Part shown: piece after piece, positions 16,464 to 25,183 of the stretch
How the letters are laid out: each line of letters opens with the position of its first letter
Numbering within the stretch: the first letter of the stretch is position 1
DNA from: Flavobacteriales bacterium UBA4110
GTDB taxonomy: Bacteria > Bacteroidota > Bacteroidia > Flavobacteriales > Weeksellaceae
Direction: 5' to 3'
Assembly: GCA_002383165.1 (NCBI GenBank)
Contig: DFXK01000011.1
Coordinates: forward strand, 179,249-243,248
Length of the DNA stretch: 64,000 bases
Position numbers and translations under genes: made by a program
The notes under the pieces: generated by a model
The model's database searches: none
What the model saw: the letters and a program-made list of their open reading frames with translations, nothing else
Told to the model about the DNA's origin: nothing

Positions 16464-17207
16464 TTAAGTTAACATTCCTCCGTCAACATTCAGAACCTGA
16501 CCTGTAACGTAAGAAGATAATTCACTTGCGAAGAAAACACACGCATTAGCAACGTCTGCAGGTTGTCCTCCTCTCTTCATTGGGATTCCGTCTCTCCAAC
16601 CTTGAACCGTTTTTTCATCCAAAGCAGCGGTCATTTCAGTTTCGATGAAACCTGGCGCAATAGCATTGCAACGTATATTTCTTGAGCCTAATTCCAAAGC
16701 AATAGACTTAGTAAAACCAATTGCTCCAGCTTTTGAAGCAGCGTAATTGGCTTGTCCGGCATTTCCTTTTACACCTACAACCGAAGTCATATTGATGATA
16801 GAACCGGATTTAGCTTTCATCATTGGTTTGATAACCGCTTTTGTCAAGTTGAAAACAGAATCCAAATTAACTTTGATAATCGTATCCCAATCCTCTTTTG
16901 ACATTCTCAACATCAGGTTATCTCTTGTGATTCCTGCGTTATTTACCAAAATATCAATAGCTCCGAATTCTGCCAAAACATCTTCAACTAACTTTTGAGC
17001 GGCATCATAATCCGAAGCATCTGATTGATATCCTTTGATTTCTGTTATCTTGCTTAATTCTGATTCTAATTCTTTAGCTTTTTCAACAGAACCAGCATAA
17101 GTGAATGCGATTTTTGCACCTTCTTTAGCAAAAACTTCTGCAATTCCTCTCCCGATTCCACGCGTTGCTCCAGTGATGATGGCAACTTTACCTTGTAGTA
17201 ATCCCAT
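16464..17207 (-). CDS. fabG: 3-oxoacyl-[acyl-carrier-protein] reductase
   Basis: A 247-residue short-chain dehydrogenase that reduces beta-ketoacyl-ACP with NADPH in fatty acid elongation. The cofactor motif GATRGIGRGIAEVF covers residues 13-26 and NNAG lies at 89-92. The catalytic triad is Ser142 (NMTSVVG), Tyr155 and Lys159 (NYAASKAG). The C-terminal APGFIETEMT and VTGQVLNVDGGM are FabG signatures. Length is typical. It is followed by its own terminator. The neighbours (rsmI upstream, nucleosidase downstream) are not fatty acid genes. Confidence 0.95.
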   Translation of the reverse strand: MGLLQGKVAIITGATRGIGRGIAEVFAKEGAKIAFTYAGSVEKAKELESELSKITEIKGYQSDASDYDAAQKLVEDVLAEFGAIDILVNNAGITRDNLMLRMSKEDWDTIIKVNLDSVFNLTKAVIKPMMKAKSGSIINMTSVVGVKGNAGQANYAASKAGAIGFTKSIALELGSRNIRCNAIAPGFIETEMTAALDEKTVQGWRDGIPMKRGGQPADVANACVFFASELSSYVTGQVLNVDGGMLT

Positions 17208-17253
17208 ATATTTTTTTAATGTTTTCTAATTTTATTATGGCAAAAATAATACT

Positions 17254-17925
17254 TTAAGAATTATTCACAATCAGAACAATCTCGCCTTTTAAAGTTTTAC
17301 TTTTCGAGAATTCAATTAACTCATTGATTGTTCCTCTTCTAGTCTCTTCGAATTTTTTGGAAATTTCCCGACTCAAACTAACTCTTGTTTCTTCTCCAAA
17401 GAATTGCTTGATTTGCTCTAGTGTTGTATTGATTTTATGTGGGCTTTCGTATAAAACGATGGTCTTTTTCTCCTCTGCTAATTGTTTCAATTTGGTTTGT
17501 CTTCCCTTTTTCTGAGGAAGAAATCCAGCGAAATAAAAATCGTGATTTGGCAACCCAGAAACAACTAAAGCAGGAACAAAAGCTGTTGCTCCTGGCAAAC
17601 AAATCATTTCTAAATTTTTATCAGCACAAGCTTTTGCCAAAAGATAACCTGGGTCAGAGATTCCTGGTGTTCCCGCATCCGTAATAATGGCAAGATTCTG
17701 ACCGTTTTCCAAATCCTGAACAACTTTTTCTGTCGCCTGATGTTCGTTATGCAAATGATAGGATTTCAGAGGTTTAGATATTTCATAATGTTTGAGAAGA
17801 ACGCCGGAAGTTCGGGTATCTTCACACAAAATATAATCTACTTCTTTCAGAACTTTCACAGCTCGGAAAGTCATATCTTCCAGATTTCCAACGGGTGTCG
17901 GAACAAAATAAAGAATACCGCTCAT
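17254..17925 (-). CDS. rsmI: 16S rRNA (cytidine(1402)-2'-O)-methyltransferase
   Basis: A 223-residue SAM-dependent methylase of the tetrapyrrole methylase fold. Signature blocks are LYFVPTPVGNLEDMTFRAVKVLKEVD at the N-terminus, CEDTRTSGVLLKHY, AIITDAGTPGISDPGY and CLPGATAFVPALVVSGLP. The later VLYESPHKI and SLSREISKKFEE complete the pattern. It modifies C1402 in the decoding centre. Its ATG directly abuts the stop codon of the preceding acidic-protein gene, so both are read from one mRNA. The length is slightly below E. coli RsmI (286 aa) because the C-terminal extension is missing, as is common in Bacteroidota. Confidence 0.95.
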   Translation of the reverse strand: MSGILYFVPTPVGNLEDMTFRAVKVLKEVDYILCEDTRTSGVLLKHYEISKPLKSYHLHNEHQATEKVVQDLENGQNLAIITDAGTPGISDPGYLLAKACADKNLEMICLPGATAFVPALVVSGLPNHDFYFAGFLPQKKGRQTKLKQLAEEKKTIVLYESPHKINTTLEQIKQFFGEETRVSLSREISKKFEETRRGTINELIEFSKSKTLKGEIVLIVNNS

Positions 17926-19134
17926 CTACAAAAACCTATTTTCTACCAAAGTCCAAAGCCTCTGTGCATAATTATCCACCTTTTTCCAATCTCTTTCGTA
18001 GTAGATATCACTCAAAAATTCCTGAGCTTTATCAAGAGAATTGAAAGAATTCAGAACAGAAACAACTTGATTCAGTTCACTTTGACTTCCATCAAAAAGA
18101 TATTGAGAAAATGCAATCCGGTCATTCAAATCCAGCTTGAATTCTGGCTTTGGTTTCGGCGCTTCCATATAATCTGTCGGAACATTATTTTTCAAAAGGC
18201 TTCCAGTGTTTTGAACTGGTGCAGGTTTTTCAACTTCTTCCAAATGGTCATCATCGAACAAAGATTTTGCTACTTTCAAACCTTTGATGTTTGCTAATTT
18301 GAATTTTTTATCGTGATGCGCATCTTGATTCGGAGATTCGTAAACTTCCTGAGTTTTTTCTTTAGGCTGAGTATTTTCTTTTGAAAACTCAACAATTTTT
18401 CTTCGGTTTTCCTCAAGTTCTTTCAGTTTAGCTTCTTTCTCTGCCAATCTTGCTTCATAATCATCATTTGAAGTTTCTTCTGCAACAGGCTCTTCTTTTG
18501 TCATTGCAAAAGAGAACTGGCTGTCTTGCATCGGTTCCAGTTTTTCTGCTGGTTCTTCTAAAAGATTTTCTTCCTCAGCTTCAATTTCCTCAACTGCTTC
18601 TACTATTTCTTCGTGATAATTTTGAGCTTCAATCTCATTGACAATTTCCGTTTCAATAGACTCAACCAATTCTTCGTTTGTAGTTTCAAATTTCTCTTCG
18701 ATAATTTCTTCGGGTTGTAGAATCTCTTTAGTTTTATCTTCAGAAATAATTTCTTCAACCACATTTTCTTGAGAATCAATCTCAGCAAAAGAATGAACTT
18801 CTTCCACTTCTGGAACATTTGCAAAAATATCTTGTGTTTCTGTCTCTTCTACAATAATTTCTGCAACCTTATTTTCATCTTCAAATTCTTCAACTGATAA
18901 CAAATCCGAATCCGTATTTATTATTTGATTTTCAATTGATTGCAAAGGTTCAATTTCAGTTGACGAAAATTCAACATTCTGAGAAATTTTAAGAAAAGAA
19001 AACTTTTGATAAAGTTGATTGATTTCATTTTCTTTCGCCAAAATCTCTTCATAAGTATCAGATTTTGATAATTCTGACAAAAGATTCTTCATCTCTCCGA
19101 AAATTTTCTCGTATGATTCCCGCCAATTTTGCAT
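17926..19134 (-). CDS. Glutamate-rich hypothetical protein upstream of rsmI
   Basis: A 402-residue protein in three parts. Residues 1-50 are a predicted helix (WRESYEKIFGEMKNLLSEL). Residues 60-250 are a low-complexity, strongly acidic stretch dominated by E, V, I and Q, with repeated EEI/VEEI units, probably disordered. Residues 330-402 form a conserved-looking folded end (NDRIAFSQYLFDGSQSELNQ to WKKVDNYAQRLWTLVENRF). There is no signal peptide or membrane helix. The stop abuts the rsmI start. I do not know its function; the C-terminal domain is a recurring flavobacterial module and the acidic middle is likely fast-evolving. Confidence 0.85.
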   Translation of the reverse strand: MQNWRESYEKIFGEMKNLLSELSKSDTYEEILAKENEINQLYQKFSFLKISQNVEFSSTEIEPLQSIENQIINTDSDLLSVEEFEDENKVAEIIVEETETQDIFANVPEVEEVHSFAEIDSQENVVEEIISEDKTKEILQPEEIIEEKFETTNEELVESIETEIVNEIEAQNYHEEIVEAVEEIEAEEENLLEEPAEKLEPMQDSQFSFAMTKEEPVAEETSNDDYEARLAEKEAKLKELEENRRKIVEFSKENTQPKEKTQEVYESPNQDAHHDKKFKLANIKGLKVAKSLFDDDHLEEVEKPAPVQNTGSLLKNNVPTDYMEAPKPKPEFKLDLNDRIAFSQYLFDGSQSELNQVVSVLNSFNSLDKAQEFLSDIYYERDWKKVDNYAQRLWTLVENRFL

Positions 19135-19344
19135 AATATATCTTATTAATTTTTACTTAAATTTGATGAACATAAATTTAAGAACAATTTTGTTCCCAAA
19201 AAGGTTTTACTACAATTATTTTAATCTATGAATGCTGTAAAATTTAATCGCAAAGTCGCTATTTTTTTACAAGCAAACATTTTTAAGTCGCAAAATGTGA
19301 ATGATTAAAAATTAATTCGCGCCTTAATTTTTGATTAGATAAAT

Positions 19345-19352
19345 TAATTTTG
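19345..19352 (+). promoter_or_regulatory. Putative -7 element (TAATTTTG) before tdk
   Basis: TAATTTTG matches TAnnTTTG and lies 51 bases before the chosen tdk ATG at 19404. It is part of a segment resembling a Flavobacteriia intergenic repeat, so the match could be incidental. Confidence 0.35.
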
Positions 19353-19403
19353 TGCCTTTGCGTTGAAACAAAAATTTTAAAACAATTTTTTGCTAAATTA
19401 ATA

Positions 19404-20000
19404 ATGTTTTTAGAAAATACAATTAATCATTCCAAACAAAGCGGTTGGATGGAAGTTATCTGCGGTTCTATGTTCTCCGGAAAGACGGAGGAACTTATCA
19501 GAAGACTCCGTCGTGCGGAAATGGCTGGTCAGAATGTGGAAATTTTCAAACCAAGAATTGACACGCGATATTCTGAGGAAGATGTGGTTTCCCACAACCA
19601 GACCAAAATCCGAAGTACAGCTGTGGAAAGCCCTTCCGAGATTCTTTTGTTGGGTTCTAATTGTGATGTGGTGGCGATAGATGAAGCGCAATTTTTTGAT
19701 GAAAGCATTGTGGATGTTGCCAATCAATTAGCAAATAATGGAATTCGGGTTGTTATTGCCGGTTTGGATATGGATTTTCTCGGTCGTCCTTTTGGACCGA
19801 TGCCAAACCTAATGGCAACAGCAGAATATGTGACCAAAGTCCACGCAATTTGCCGAAGAACAGGAAATCTTGCCAACTATTCTATGCGAACTTCTGCAGG
19901 AAAAGAGCTGGTTGAACTTGGAGAAACCGAAGCTTACGATGCCGTGAGCAGAAGAATTTTTGTGGAGGAAGTTCTTAATAAAGATAAAGAAAATAATTAG
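19404..20000 (+). CDS. tdk: Thymidine kinase (type II) lacking most zinc ligands
   Basis: A 198-residue enzyme that phosphorylates thymidine. The ATG at 19404 is chosen over an upstream in-frame start at 19350 because the family begins shortly before GWMEVICGSMFSGKT. The P-loop GSMFSGKT is at 21-28, and the Walker B-like AIDEAQFFD near 94-102 carries the catalytic glutamate. The lasso region is HAICRRTGNLANYSMR and the end is EAYDAVSRRIF. Classical TK1 enzymes bind zinc with CxxC plus CxxC (or CxxH). Here only the first cysteine remains (CRRT, SRRI), so the structural zinc is probably absent. Confidence 0.93.
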   Translation: MFLENTINHSKQSGWMEVICGSMFSGKTEELIRRLRRAEMAGQNVEIFKPRIDTRYSEEDVVSHNQTKIRSTAVESPSEILLLGSNCDVVAIDEAQFFDESIVDVANQLANNGIRVVIAGLDMDFLGRPFGPMPNLMATAEYVTKVHAICRRTGNLANYSMRTSAGKELVELGETEAYDAVSRRIFVEEVLNKDKENN

Positions 20001-20017
20001 TATAGTTTTAGTATTCA

Positions 20018-22462
20018 ATGAATTACACAGCTCAAGAAATTGCAGAAATTACCAATTCCGAAATCATAGGAAAGGGCGAGATCAAAATCAAAAATATTGC
20101 TTTTGACAGCCGGACTATTTATTCTACAAAAAACACTGCATTTCTTGCTATCAATACCAAAAAGAATTCTGGTCAGAAATATATCGAGACTGTCATAGAA
20201 AAAGGAATTGACACCATTATCACAGAACACAAAATTGATAATCCTTCTATCAATCAATTCATTACAGAAAATTCGGTTGAGTTTTTACAGACGCTTGCCA
20301 AATATCATTTTGAACATTCCAACATCAATTCGATTGGGATAACAGGAAGTAATGGAAAAACGATTCTTAAAGAATGGCTTTATCAATGTCTTTCAAATGA
20401 ATTTATTACGGTTAAAAGTCCAAAAAGTTTTAATTCTCAAATCGGTTTACCTCTTTCATTATTACAAATCGATAAAAAGCACGAATTAGGAATCTTCGAA
20501 GTTGGAATTTCCAAGCCAGACGAAATGGATAAACAGGAAAATGTTTTCCACCCAAAGATTGGATTATTGACGCATATTGGAACAGCTCATTCAGCAAATT
20601 TCAGTTCTGAAGAAGAATTAATTAAAGAAAAATTAAAGCTATTCAAACATTCGGAAATTATATTTTTTAATTCTGATAACGAATTGACAAACAAATTAAT
20701 CAATCAATCATATTCAAGTAAAAAATTAATATCTTATGGACTAAAGAATAACAATGATATCACGATTGTTTCTGATGTTAATGACCGAAATCAGGATATT
20801 AAAATCAAATACTTTGAGGAAGAATTCTCGCTTCCAATCAATCAAAGAGACGAAGCAACCTTAACCAATGTTTTGGCTTTGATTGGGATTCTAAAGGAAT
20901 TTAATCTTTCAAATCTTCAAATTAAAGAAAAAATTGATGCACTCAAAGCGATTGAAATGCGTCTCGAAAGTATCGAAGGAATTAGAAATAATCTGATTAT
21001 CAATGATTCTTACAATCTGGATTTGGATTCTTTGAAAATTGCTTTTCAGTTTATTGGCGAATATAACAAACCGAAAAAATCTTTGATTCTAACGGATATT
21101 TTGGATTCAAACGAGAATTCGGAAGAATTATATTCTGAGGTTTCTGAGTTGGTTAATGAACAAAAATTTGATAAAGTTTTCTTGATTGGAGAAGAAATTA
21201 GTTCATTTTTTAAACTATTTAACGCTGAAACTTTTACTTTTAATAATACGAATCAATTTATTGAAAGTAAGGTTATTAATGATTTAGAAAATCAAGTTAT
21301 TCTTTTGAAAGGTGCAAGAAAATTCGAAATTGAAAAAATCAAAGAAATTCTTGAACTCAGAAAACACGATACAGTTCTTGAAATCAATCTCAACGCCATT
21401 CTTCATAACATTAATTTCCATAAATCTTTGCTAAAACCTGAAACTAAAATGATGGCAATGGTAAAAGCAAATGCTTATGGATTAGGAAGTTATGAGATTT
21501 CAGAATTTCTTCAGCTTCATCATATTGATTATCTTGGTGTTGCATTTGCAGACGAAGGTGTTGAACTAAGAAAGAAAGGAATCACAACGCCAATTATTGT
21601 GATGAATCCTGAACAGCACAGCTACGATAGCGTTATCGAATATAATCTGGAACCGGAAATCTATAGTCTCAGGGTTTTAGAATTATTCAATGAACAATTG
21701 ATAAAATCTGGAAATCAGCAGAAATATCCGATTCATATCAAGCTGGAAACAGGAATGCATCGCCTTGGTTTTAAGGATTTTGAATTAGATGAATTAACTG
21801 AAAAATTAAACTCAATGAATGTAAAAGTTCAGAGTATTTTCAGTCACTTATCTTCATCTGATATACCTGAAGAAAAAGAATTCACTTTGAATCAATTAAA
21901 AACTTTTGAGAAAAATTCAACTTATTTAATTGACAAATTGGGGTATCAACCAATAAGACACATTCTTAATTCTTCCGGAATTACCAATTTCACTGATTAT
22001 CAATATAATATGGTAAGAATTGGAATTGGAATGATTGGAGAAACTTCGAATCCTGAAATTAGAAAACAACTTCAGCATTCGGTTAGTTTTAAAACCGTAA
22101 TTTCTCAAATTTCGGAAGTCAAAACGGGAGAATCTGTTGGTTATAGCAGGAGATTCAAAGCTCAACACGATACAAAAATTGCAACAATTCCTGTTGGTTA
22201 TGCAGATGGAATTCCACGACTGATTGGAAACAAAGTCGGAAATGTAGGCATTAATAATAAACTCTGCCCAATTGTCGGAAGCATTTGCATGGATATGATG
22301 ATGATTGATGTGGATAATGTTGTTGCAAAGGAAGGTGATTCTGTAACCATTTTTAATTCAAATCCCTCGCTTGAAGAATTTTCAAAATATTGTAGTACAA
22401 TTACTTACGAAGTATTAACGTCGATTTCTCCAAGAGTCAAAAGAATCTATATAAAAAATTAG
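20018..22462 (+). CDS. murF-alr: Bifunctional UDP-MurNAc-tripeptide:D-Ala-D-Ala ligase / alanine racemase
   Basis: An 814-residue fusion of two peptidoglycan precursor enzymes. Residues 1-445 are MurF: a substrate domain (AEITNSEIIGKGEIKIKNIAFDSRT) and the ATP site GITGSNGKTILKEW near 107-120. The catalytic domain is more divergent than in stand-alone MurF. From about residue 450 an alanine racemase follows, with EINLNAILHNINF and the PLP lysine in MAMVKANAYGLG near residue 481. Later come LETGMHRLGF, the tyrosine in GESVGYSRRF and TIPVGYADG. The combination makes D-alanine and joins D-Ala-D-Ala to the UDP-tripeptide. This fusion is typical of Bacteroidota. Confidence 0.95.
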   Translation: MNYTAQEIAEITNSEIIGKGEIKIKNIAFDSRTIYSTKNTAFLAINTKKNSGQKYIETVIEKGIDTIITEHKIDNPSINQFITENSVEFLQTLAKYHFEHSNINSIGITGSNGKTILKEWLYQCLSNEFITVKSPKSFNSQIGLPLSLLQIDKKHELGIFEVGISKPDEMDKQENVFHPKIGLLTHIGTAHSANFSSEEELIKEKLKLFKHSEIIFFNSDNELTNKLINQSYSSKKLISYGLKNNNDITIVSDVNDRNQDIKIKYFEEEFSLPINQRDEATLTNVLALIGILKEFNLSNLQIKEKIDALKAIEMRLESIEGIRNNLIINDSYNLDLDSLKIAFQFIGEYNKPKKSLILTDILDSNENSEELYSEVSELVNEQKFDKVFLIGEEISSFFKLFNAETFTFNNTNQFIESKVINDLENQVILLKGARKFEIEKIKEILELRKHDTVLEINLNAILHNINFHKSLLKPETKMMAMVKANAYGLGSYEISEFLQLHHIDYLGVAFADEGVELRKKGITTPIIVMNPEQHSYDSVIEYNLEPEIYSLRVLELFNEQLIKSGNQQKYPIHIKLETGMHRLGFKDFELDELTEKLNSMNVKVQSIFSHLSSSDIPEEKEFTLNQLKTFEKNSTYLIDKLGYQPIRHILNSSGITNFTDYQYNMVRIGIGMIGETSNPEIRKQLQHSVSFKTVISQISEVKTGESVGYSRRFKAQHDTKIATIPVGYADGIPRLIGNKVGNVGINNKLCPIVGSICMDMMMIDVDNVVAKEGDSVTIFNSNPSLEEFSKYCSTITYEVLTSISPRVKRIYIKN

Positions 22463-22465
22463 CAA

Positions 22466-24622
22466 ATGATTAAGAAACTCTTTTATCTGGTTACTTTTCT
22501 AACTTATCTGATGAGTTATTCTCAGGTAAAAGAAAATCTTGTTATTCCCAAAAATCCAAAAATAGGGTTATCACTTTCTGGAGGTGGTGCAAAGGGATTT
22601 ACGCACGTTGGTGTACTGAAAGTTTTGGATTCCTTGGGAGTTAAAGTAGATTATATTTCTGGAACGAGTATGGGAGCCATTGTTGGTGGCTTATATGCTG
22701 CAGGATACACTGGAAAAGATATTGAAAAAGTTGTAATGGATACGGATTTTTATTCGCTTATCACGGACCCGAAACCTCGTCAGGAAACTTCTTTCTTTAG
22801 TAAAAGTGTGGACAAATATCTTCTCACTGTTCCACTAAGAAATGGTAAAGTATCTTTGCCCTCATCAATCAGCACAGGTCAAAGAAACGTTTATCTTTTG
22901 AAAGAATTATTGAAAAATGTCTCCAATATTGATGATTTTTCCAAGTTGCCGATACCTTTTATGTGTGTAGCCACTAATATTGAAAGCGGACGCATGCAGA
23001 TTTTTGAGAAAGGCGATCTGGTTTCGTCTATTCTTGCGAGCTCTGCGTTTCCATCCCTTTTGGAGCCTGTGAAAATTGGTGACAGCATCTATGTAGATGG
23101 TGCTATGAGCGTAAATTTCCCTTCTAAACCCTTAAAAGATAAAGGAATTGATATTGTTATTGGGGTAGATCTCAACCAGCCTTTAGCTAAAAGGGAAAAT
23201 CTAAATAGTGTTATTTCACTCATGAATCAAGTCATTGATTTTGGAATCAAAAAAGAAACAATAAATCAATATAAATACACCGATATCAATATAAAACCCG
23301 ATCTGTCAGGCATTACCGCTACCAGTTACGATAACAAAAGGCAAATTTTAGACAGTGGCTATGTGGAAGCTGTAAAGTACGTCGATATTCTAAAAGAATT
23401 GCCACAGCGTAATTTTGAGCGTATTAGATCATCTATTAATCCTGTTTATTCTAGTGTATACAAAATAGATAGTCTGGCTGTAGAAAACGCAAAGATCTAT
23501 AAATCCAACTACATTCGGGGTAAAATGGGATTGACTCTTCCTTCTATGCAAACTTATGGAAGTGTCAATAAAATGATAGATAAACTGTACGCAACTAACA
23601 ATTATAAGTTTATTAACTATGACATCGTTCAGCAAGATAACAGGAATTATCTAAAGTTATATGTTACAGAGGATGAAGCCAGACATTTTTTGAAATTCGG
23701 GTTGCATTATGACGAAATTTTTAAAACAGGTTTGCTATTGAATTATTCAGCGAAACGACTACTTTTTAGAAACTCAAATTTATCTATGGACATAGTTGTT
23801 GGCGATAATCCAAGATACTACTTTAACTATTTTATAGATAACGGATATATACCCGGTTTTGGACTTTATTCTTCCGGAATGAGCTTCGATATCAAAAACT
23901 TTTCTAATGATGTCATAGATAGCTGGAAATGGTTCCGTAACGAGGTCTTTATACAATCTGTATGGAAAGACCGTTTCGCATTAGGAGGTGGTTTCAGTCA
24001 CGATTATTTTGAAAGTGAAAAAAATGGACAGAATCATATAGCACAAAGATATCTCAACCCCTACGTTTTTCTGAAAAGTGATACTCAAAATGATAAAGAT
24101 TTTCCAACAAAGGGCTTTTATCTCAATGCTGAAGGAAAAATCATAGATCTTTTCAATTCAGACCTGGAGAAGAAACCAATTATGATAAAGGCCGATATCA
24201 AGATGAATTTTTTCATTTCCAAACTTCTTACATATCGACTTAATCTTTTCGGAGGAATTACAATCGGCGAAAATAATCCTGCTTTTTATCAGTATAGAAT
24301 TGGAGGATTATTCGAACAACCTATAGTAAATTTCAAGCGGTTCGCAGGCTACCAATTTGCCTCGCTTGCAGATAATAACATCCTACTAGCATCTAACGAT
24401 TTTCAGTTTCGCTTCGACAAAAACTATTTTCTAATAGCCAATTTTAGTATTGTAAACTTATTTAATTCAATAAAAGTTGATGAAGCCGTAAAGCTTAATT
24501 ACAGCTCCATAGGCCTCACAGCAGGTTATAAATCTCCATTTGGGCAAATCAAACTCAACGTTAGCAAATCACTTAACAAACATAAAGGCGTATTCAGTGT
24601 CATCTTAGGACATTGGTTTTAA
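22466..24622 (+). CDS. Patatin-like phospholipase with C-terminal outer-membrane barrel
   Basis: A 718-residue two-part protein with a signal peptide (residues 1-20, MIKKLFYLVTFLTYLMSYSQ). The patatin domain has the oxyanion motif SGGGAKGFTHVGVL (38-51), the nucleophile Ser68 in GTSMG, and the catalytic aspartate in YVDGAMSVNFP near 210. From about residue 340 a POTRA-like linker and alternating beta strands follow, ending in a barrel terminus with aromatic GHWF. The plan matches PlpD-type (type Vd) autotransporter lipases, with the patatin exposed through its own barrel. It starts 3 bases after murF-alr and is followed closely by ybeY. Confidence 0.9.
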   Translation: MIKKLFYLVTFLTYLMSYSQVKENLVIPKNPKIGLSLSGGGAKGFTHVGVLKVLDSLGVKVDYISGTSMGAIVGGLYAAGYTGKDIEKVVMDTDFYSLITDPKPRQETSFFSKSVDKYLLTVPLRNGKVSLPSSISTGQRNVYLLKELLKNVSNIDDFSKLPIPFMCVATNIESGRMQIFEKGDLVSSILASSAFPSLLEPVKIGDSIYVDGAMSVNFPSKPLKDKGIDIVIGVDLNQPLAKRENLNSVISLMNQVIDFGIKKETINQYKYTDINIKPDLSGITATSYDNKRQILDSGYVEAVKYVDILKELPQRNFERIRSSINPVYSSVYKIDSLAVENAKIYKSNYIRGKMGLTLPSMQTYGSVNKMIDKLYATNNYKFINYDIVQQDNRNYLKLYVTEDEARHFLKFGLHYDEIFKTGLLLNYSAKRLLFRNSNLSMDIVVGDNPRYYFNYFIDNGYIPGFGLYSSGMSFDIKNFSNDVIDSWKWFRNEVFIQSVWKDRFALGGGFSHDYFESEKNGQNHIAQRYLNPYVFLKSDTQNDKDFPTKGFYLNAEGKIIDLFNSDLEKKPIMIKADIKMNFFISKLLTYRLNLFGGITIGENNPAFYQYRIGGLFEQPIVNFKRFAGYQFASLADNNILLASNDFQFRFDKNYFLIANFSIVNLFNSIKVDEAVKLNYSSIGLTAGYKSPFGQIKLNVSKSLNKHKGVFSVILGHWF

Positions 24623-24626
24623 CAAA

Positions 24627-25043
24627 ATGATAAACTATTTTTTTGAAGAAATTGACAAAGTAGAAATCCATTCAAAAACATCAGAATGGCTAGAAAACTT
24701 AATACAAACAGAGAACAAAAAGCTCGGCGAAATCAATTATATCTTTTGCGATGACGATTATATTCTAAAGGTTAATCAAGATTATCTCAATCACGATTAT
24801 TACACAGACATCATCACATTTGACTATGTGAAGGGAAAAACCATTTCGGGAGATATTTTCGTATCTTTGCCGCGCATTTTGGACAACGCTTCTACCCTAT
24901 CCCAAAACTTTGAATCAGAATTCAATCGCGTTTTGGCTCATGGGATTCTTCATCTTTGCGGATACAAGGATAAAACAGAAGAAGAACAAACCAAGATGCG
25001 AGCAAAAGAAGATTTTTATATCAATCAATTTAAAAATTTTTAA
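24627..25043 (+). CDS. ybeY: Endoribonuclease YbeY
   Basis: A 138-residue metal-dependent RNase for 16S rRNA 3'-end maturation and ribosome quality control. The zinc signature HGxLHLxGYxH/D appears as HGILHLCGYKD, with His105, His109 and Asp115 in place of the third histidine, which is the usual form in Bacteroidota. The conserved arginine-leucine start VNQDYLNHDYYTDIITFDY (residues 49-67) and SGDIFVSLPRI also match. It begins 4 bases after the patatin gene, so the cluster murF-alr, patatin, ybeY is likely one operon. Confidence 0.94.
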   Translation: MINYFFEEIDKVEIHSKTSEWLENLIQTENKKLGEINYIFCDDDYILKVNQDYLNHDYYTDIITFDYVKGKTISGDIFVSLPRILDNASTLSQNFESEFNRVLAHGILHLCGYKDKTEEEQTKMRAKEDFYINQFKNF

Positions 25044-25129
25044 GAGCTATTTCCCGCTTTCCGTTGCAATCTTTTTCTTTTCCCTTTATCAAAGAAAAGA
25101 AAAAGGATTTCCACTACAATCGGGGCTAG
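25044..25129. repeat. Candidate interspersed intergenic repeat with internal hairpin
   Basis: From GAGCTATTTCCCGC just after the ybeY stop to CGGGGCTAG, this segment contains a 10-pair inverted repeat (25071-25080 CTTTTTCTTT with 25096-25105 AAAGAAAAAG). It resembles repeats I associate with Flavobacteriia intergenic regions. The assignment as a dispersed repeat is not proven from one copy. Confidence 0.45.
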
Positions 25130-25147
25130 TTCCAATATTATGGTTAA

Positions 25148-25163
25148 CGTTCCACGTGAAACA
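25148..25163. promoter_or_regulatory. parS-like palindrome upstream of mnmG
   Basis: CGTTCCACGTGAAACA differs from the broad ParB-site consensus TGTTnCACGTGnAACA at the first base only. It lies 21 bases before the mnmG ATG. Confidence 0.6.
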
Positions 25164-25183
25164 TTACCTCAAAATTATAGAAT

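Noticed and set aside
17740..18297. Plus-strand ORF of 185 codons spanning the rsmI/acidic-protein junction
   Set aside because: It is antisense to both genes, and its composition mirrors their AT-rich complement with no domain.
19227..19307. Tiny ORF of about 26 codons in the 19.2-kb gap
   Set aside because: Too short, no upstream signal, and overlapping a sequence that looks like an intergenic repeat.
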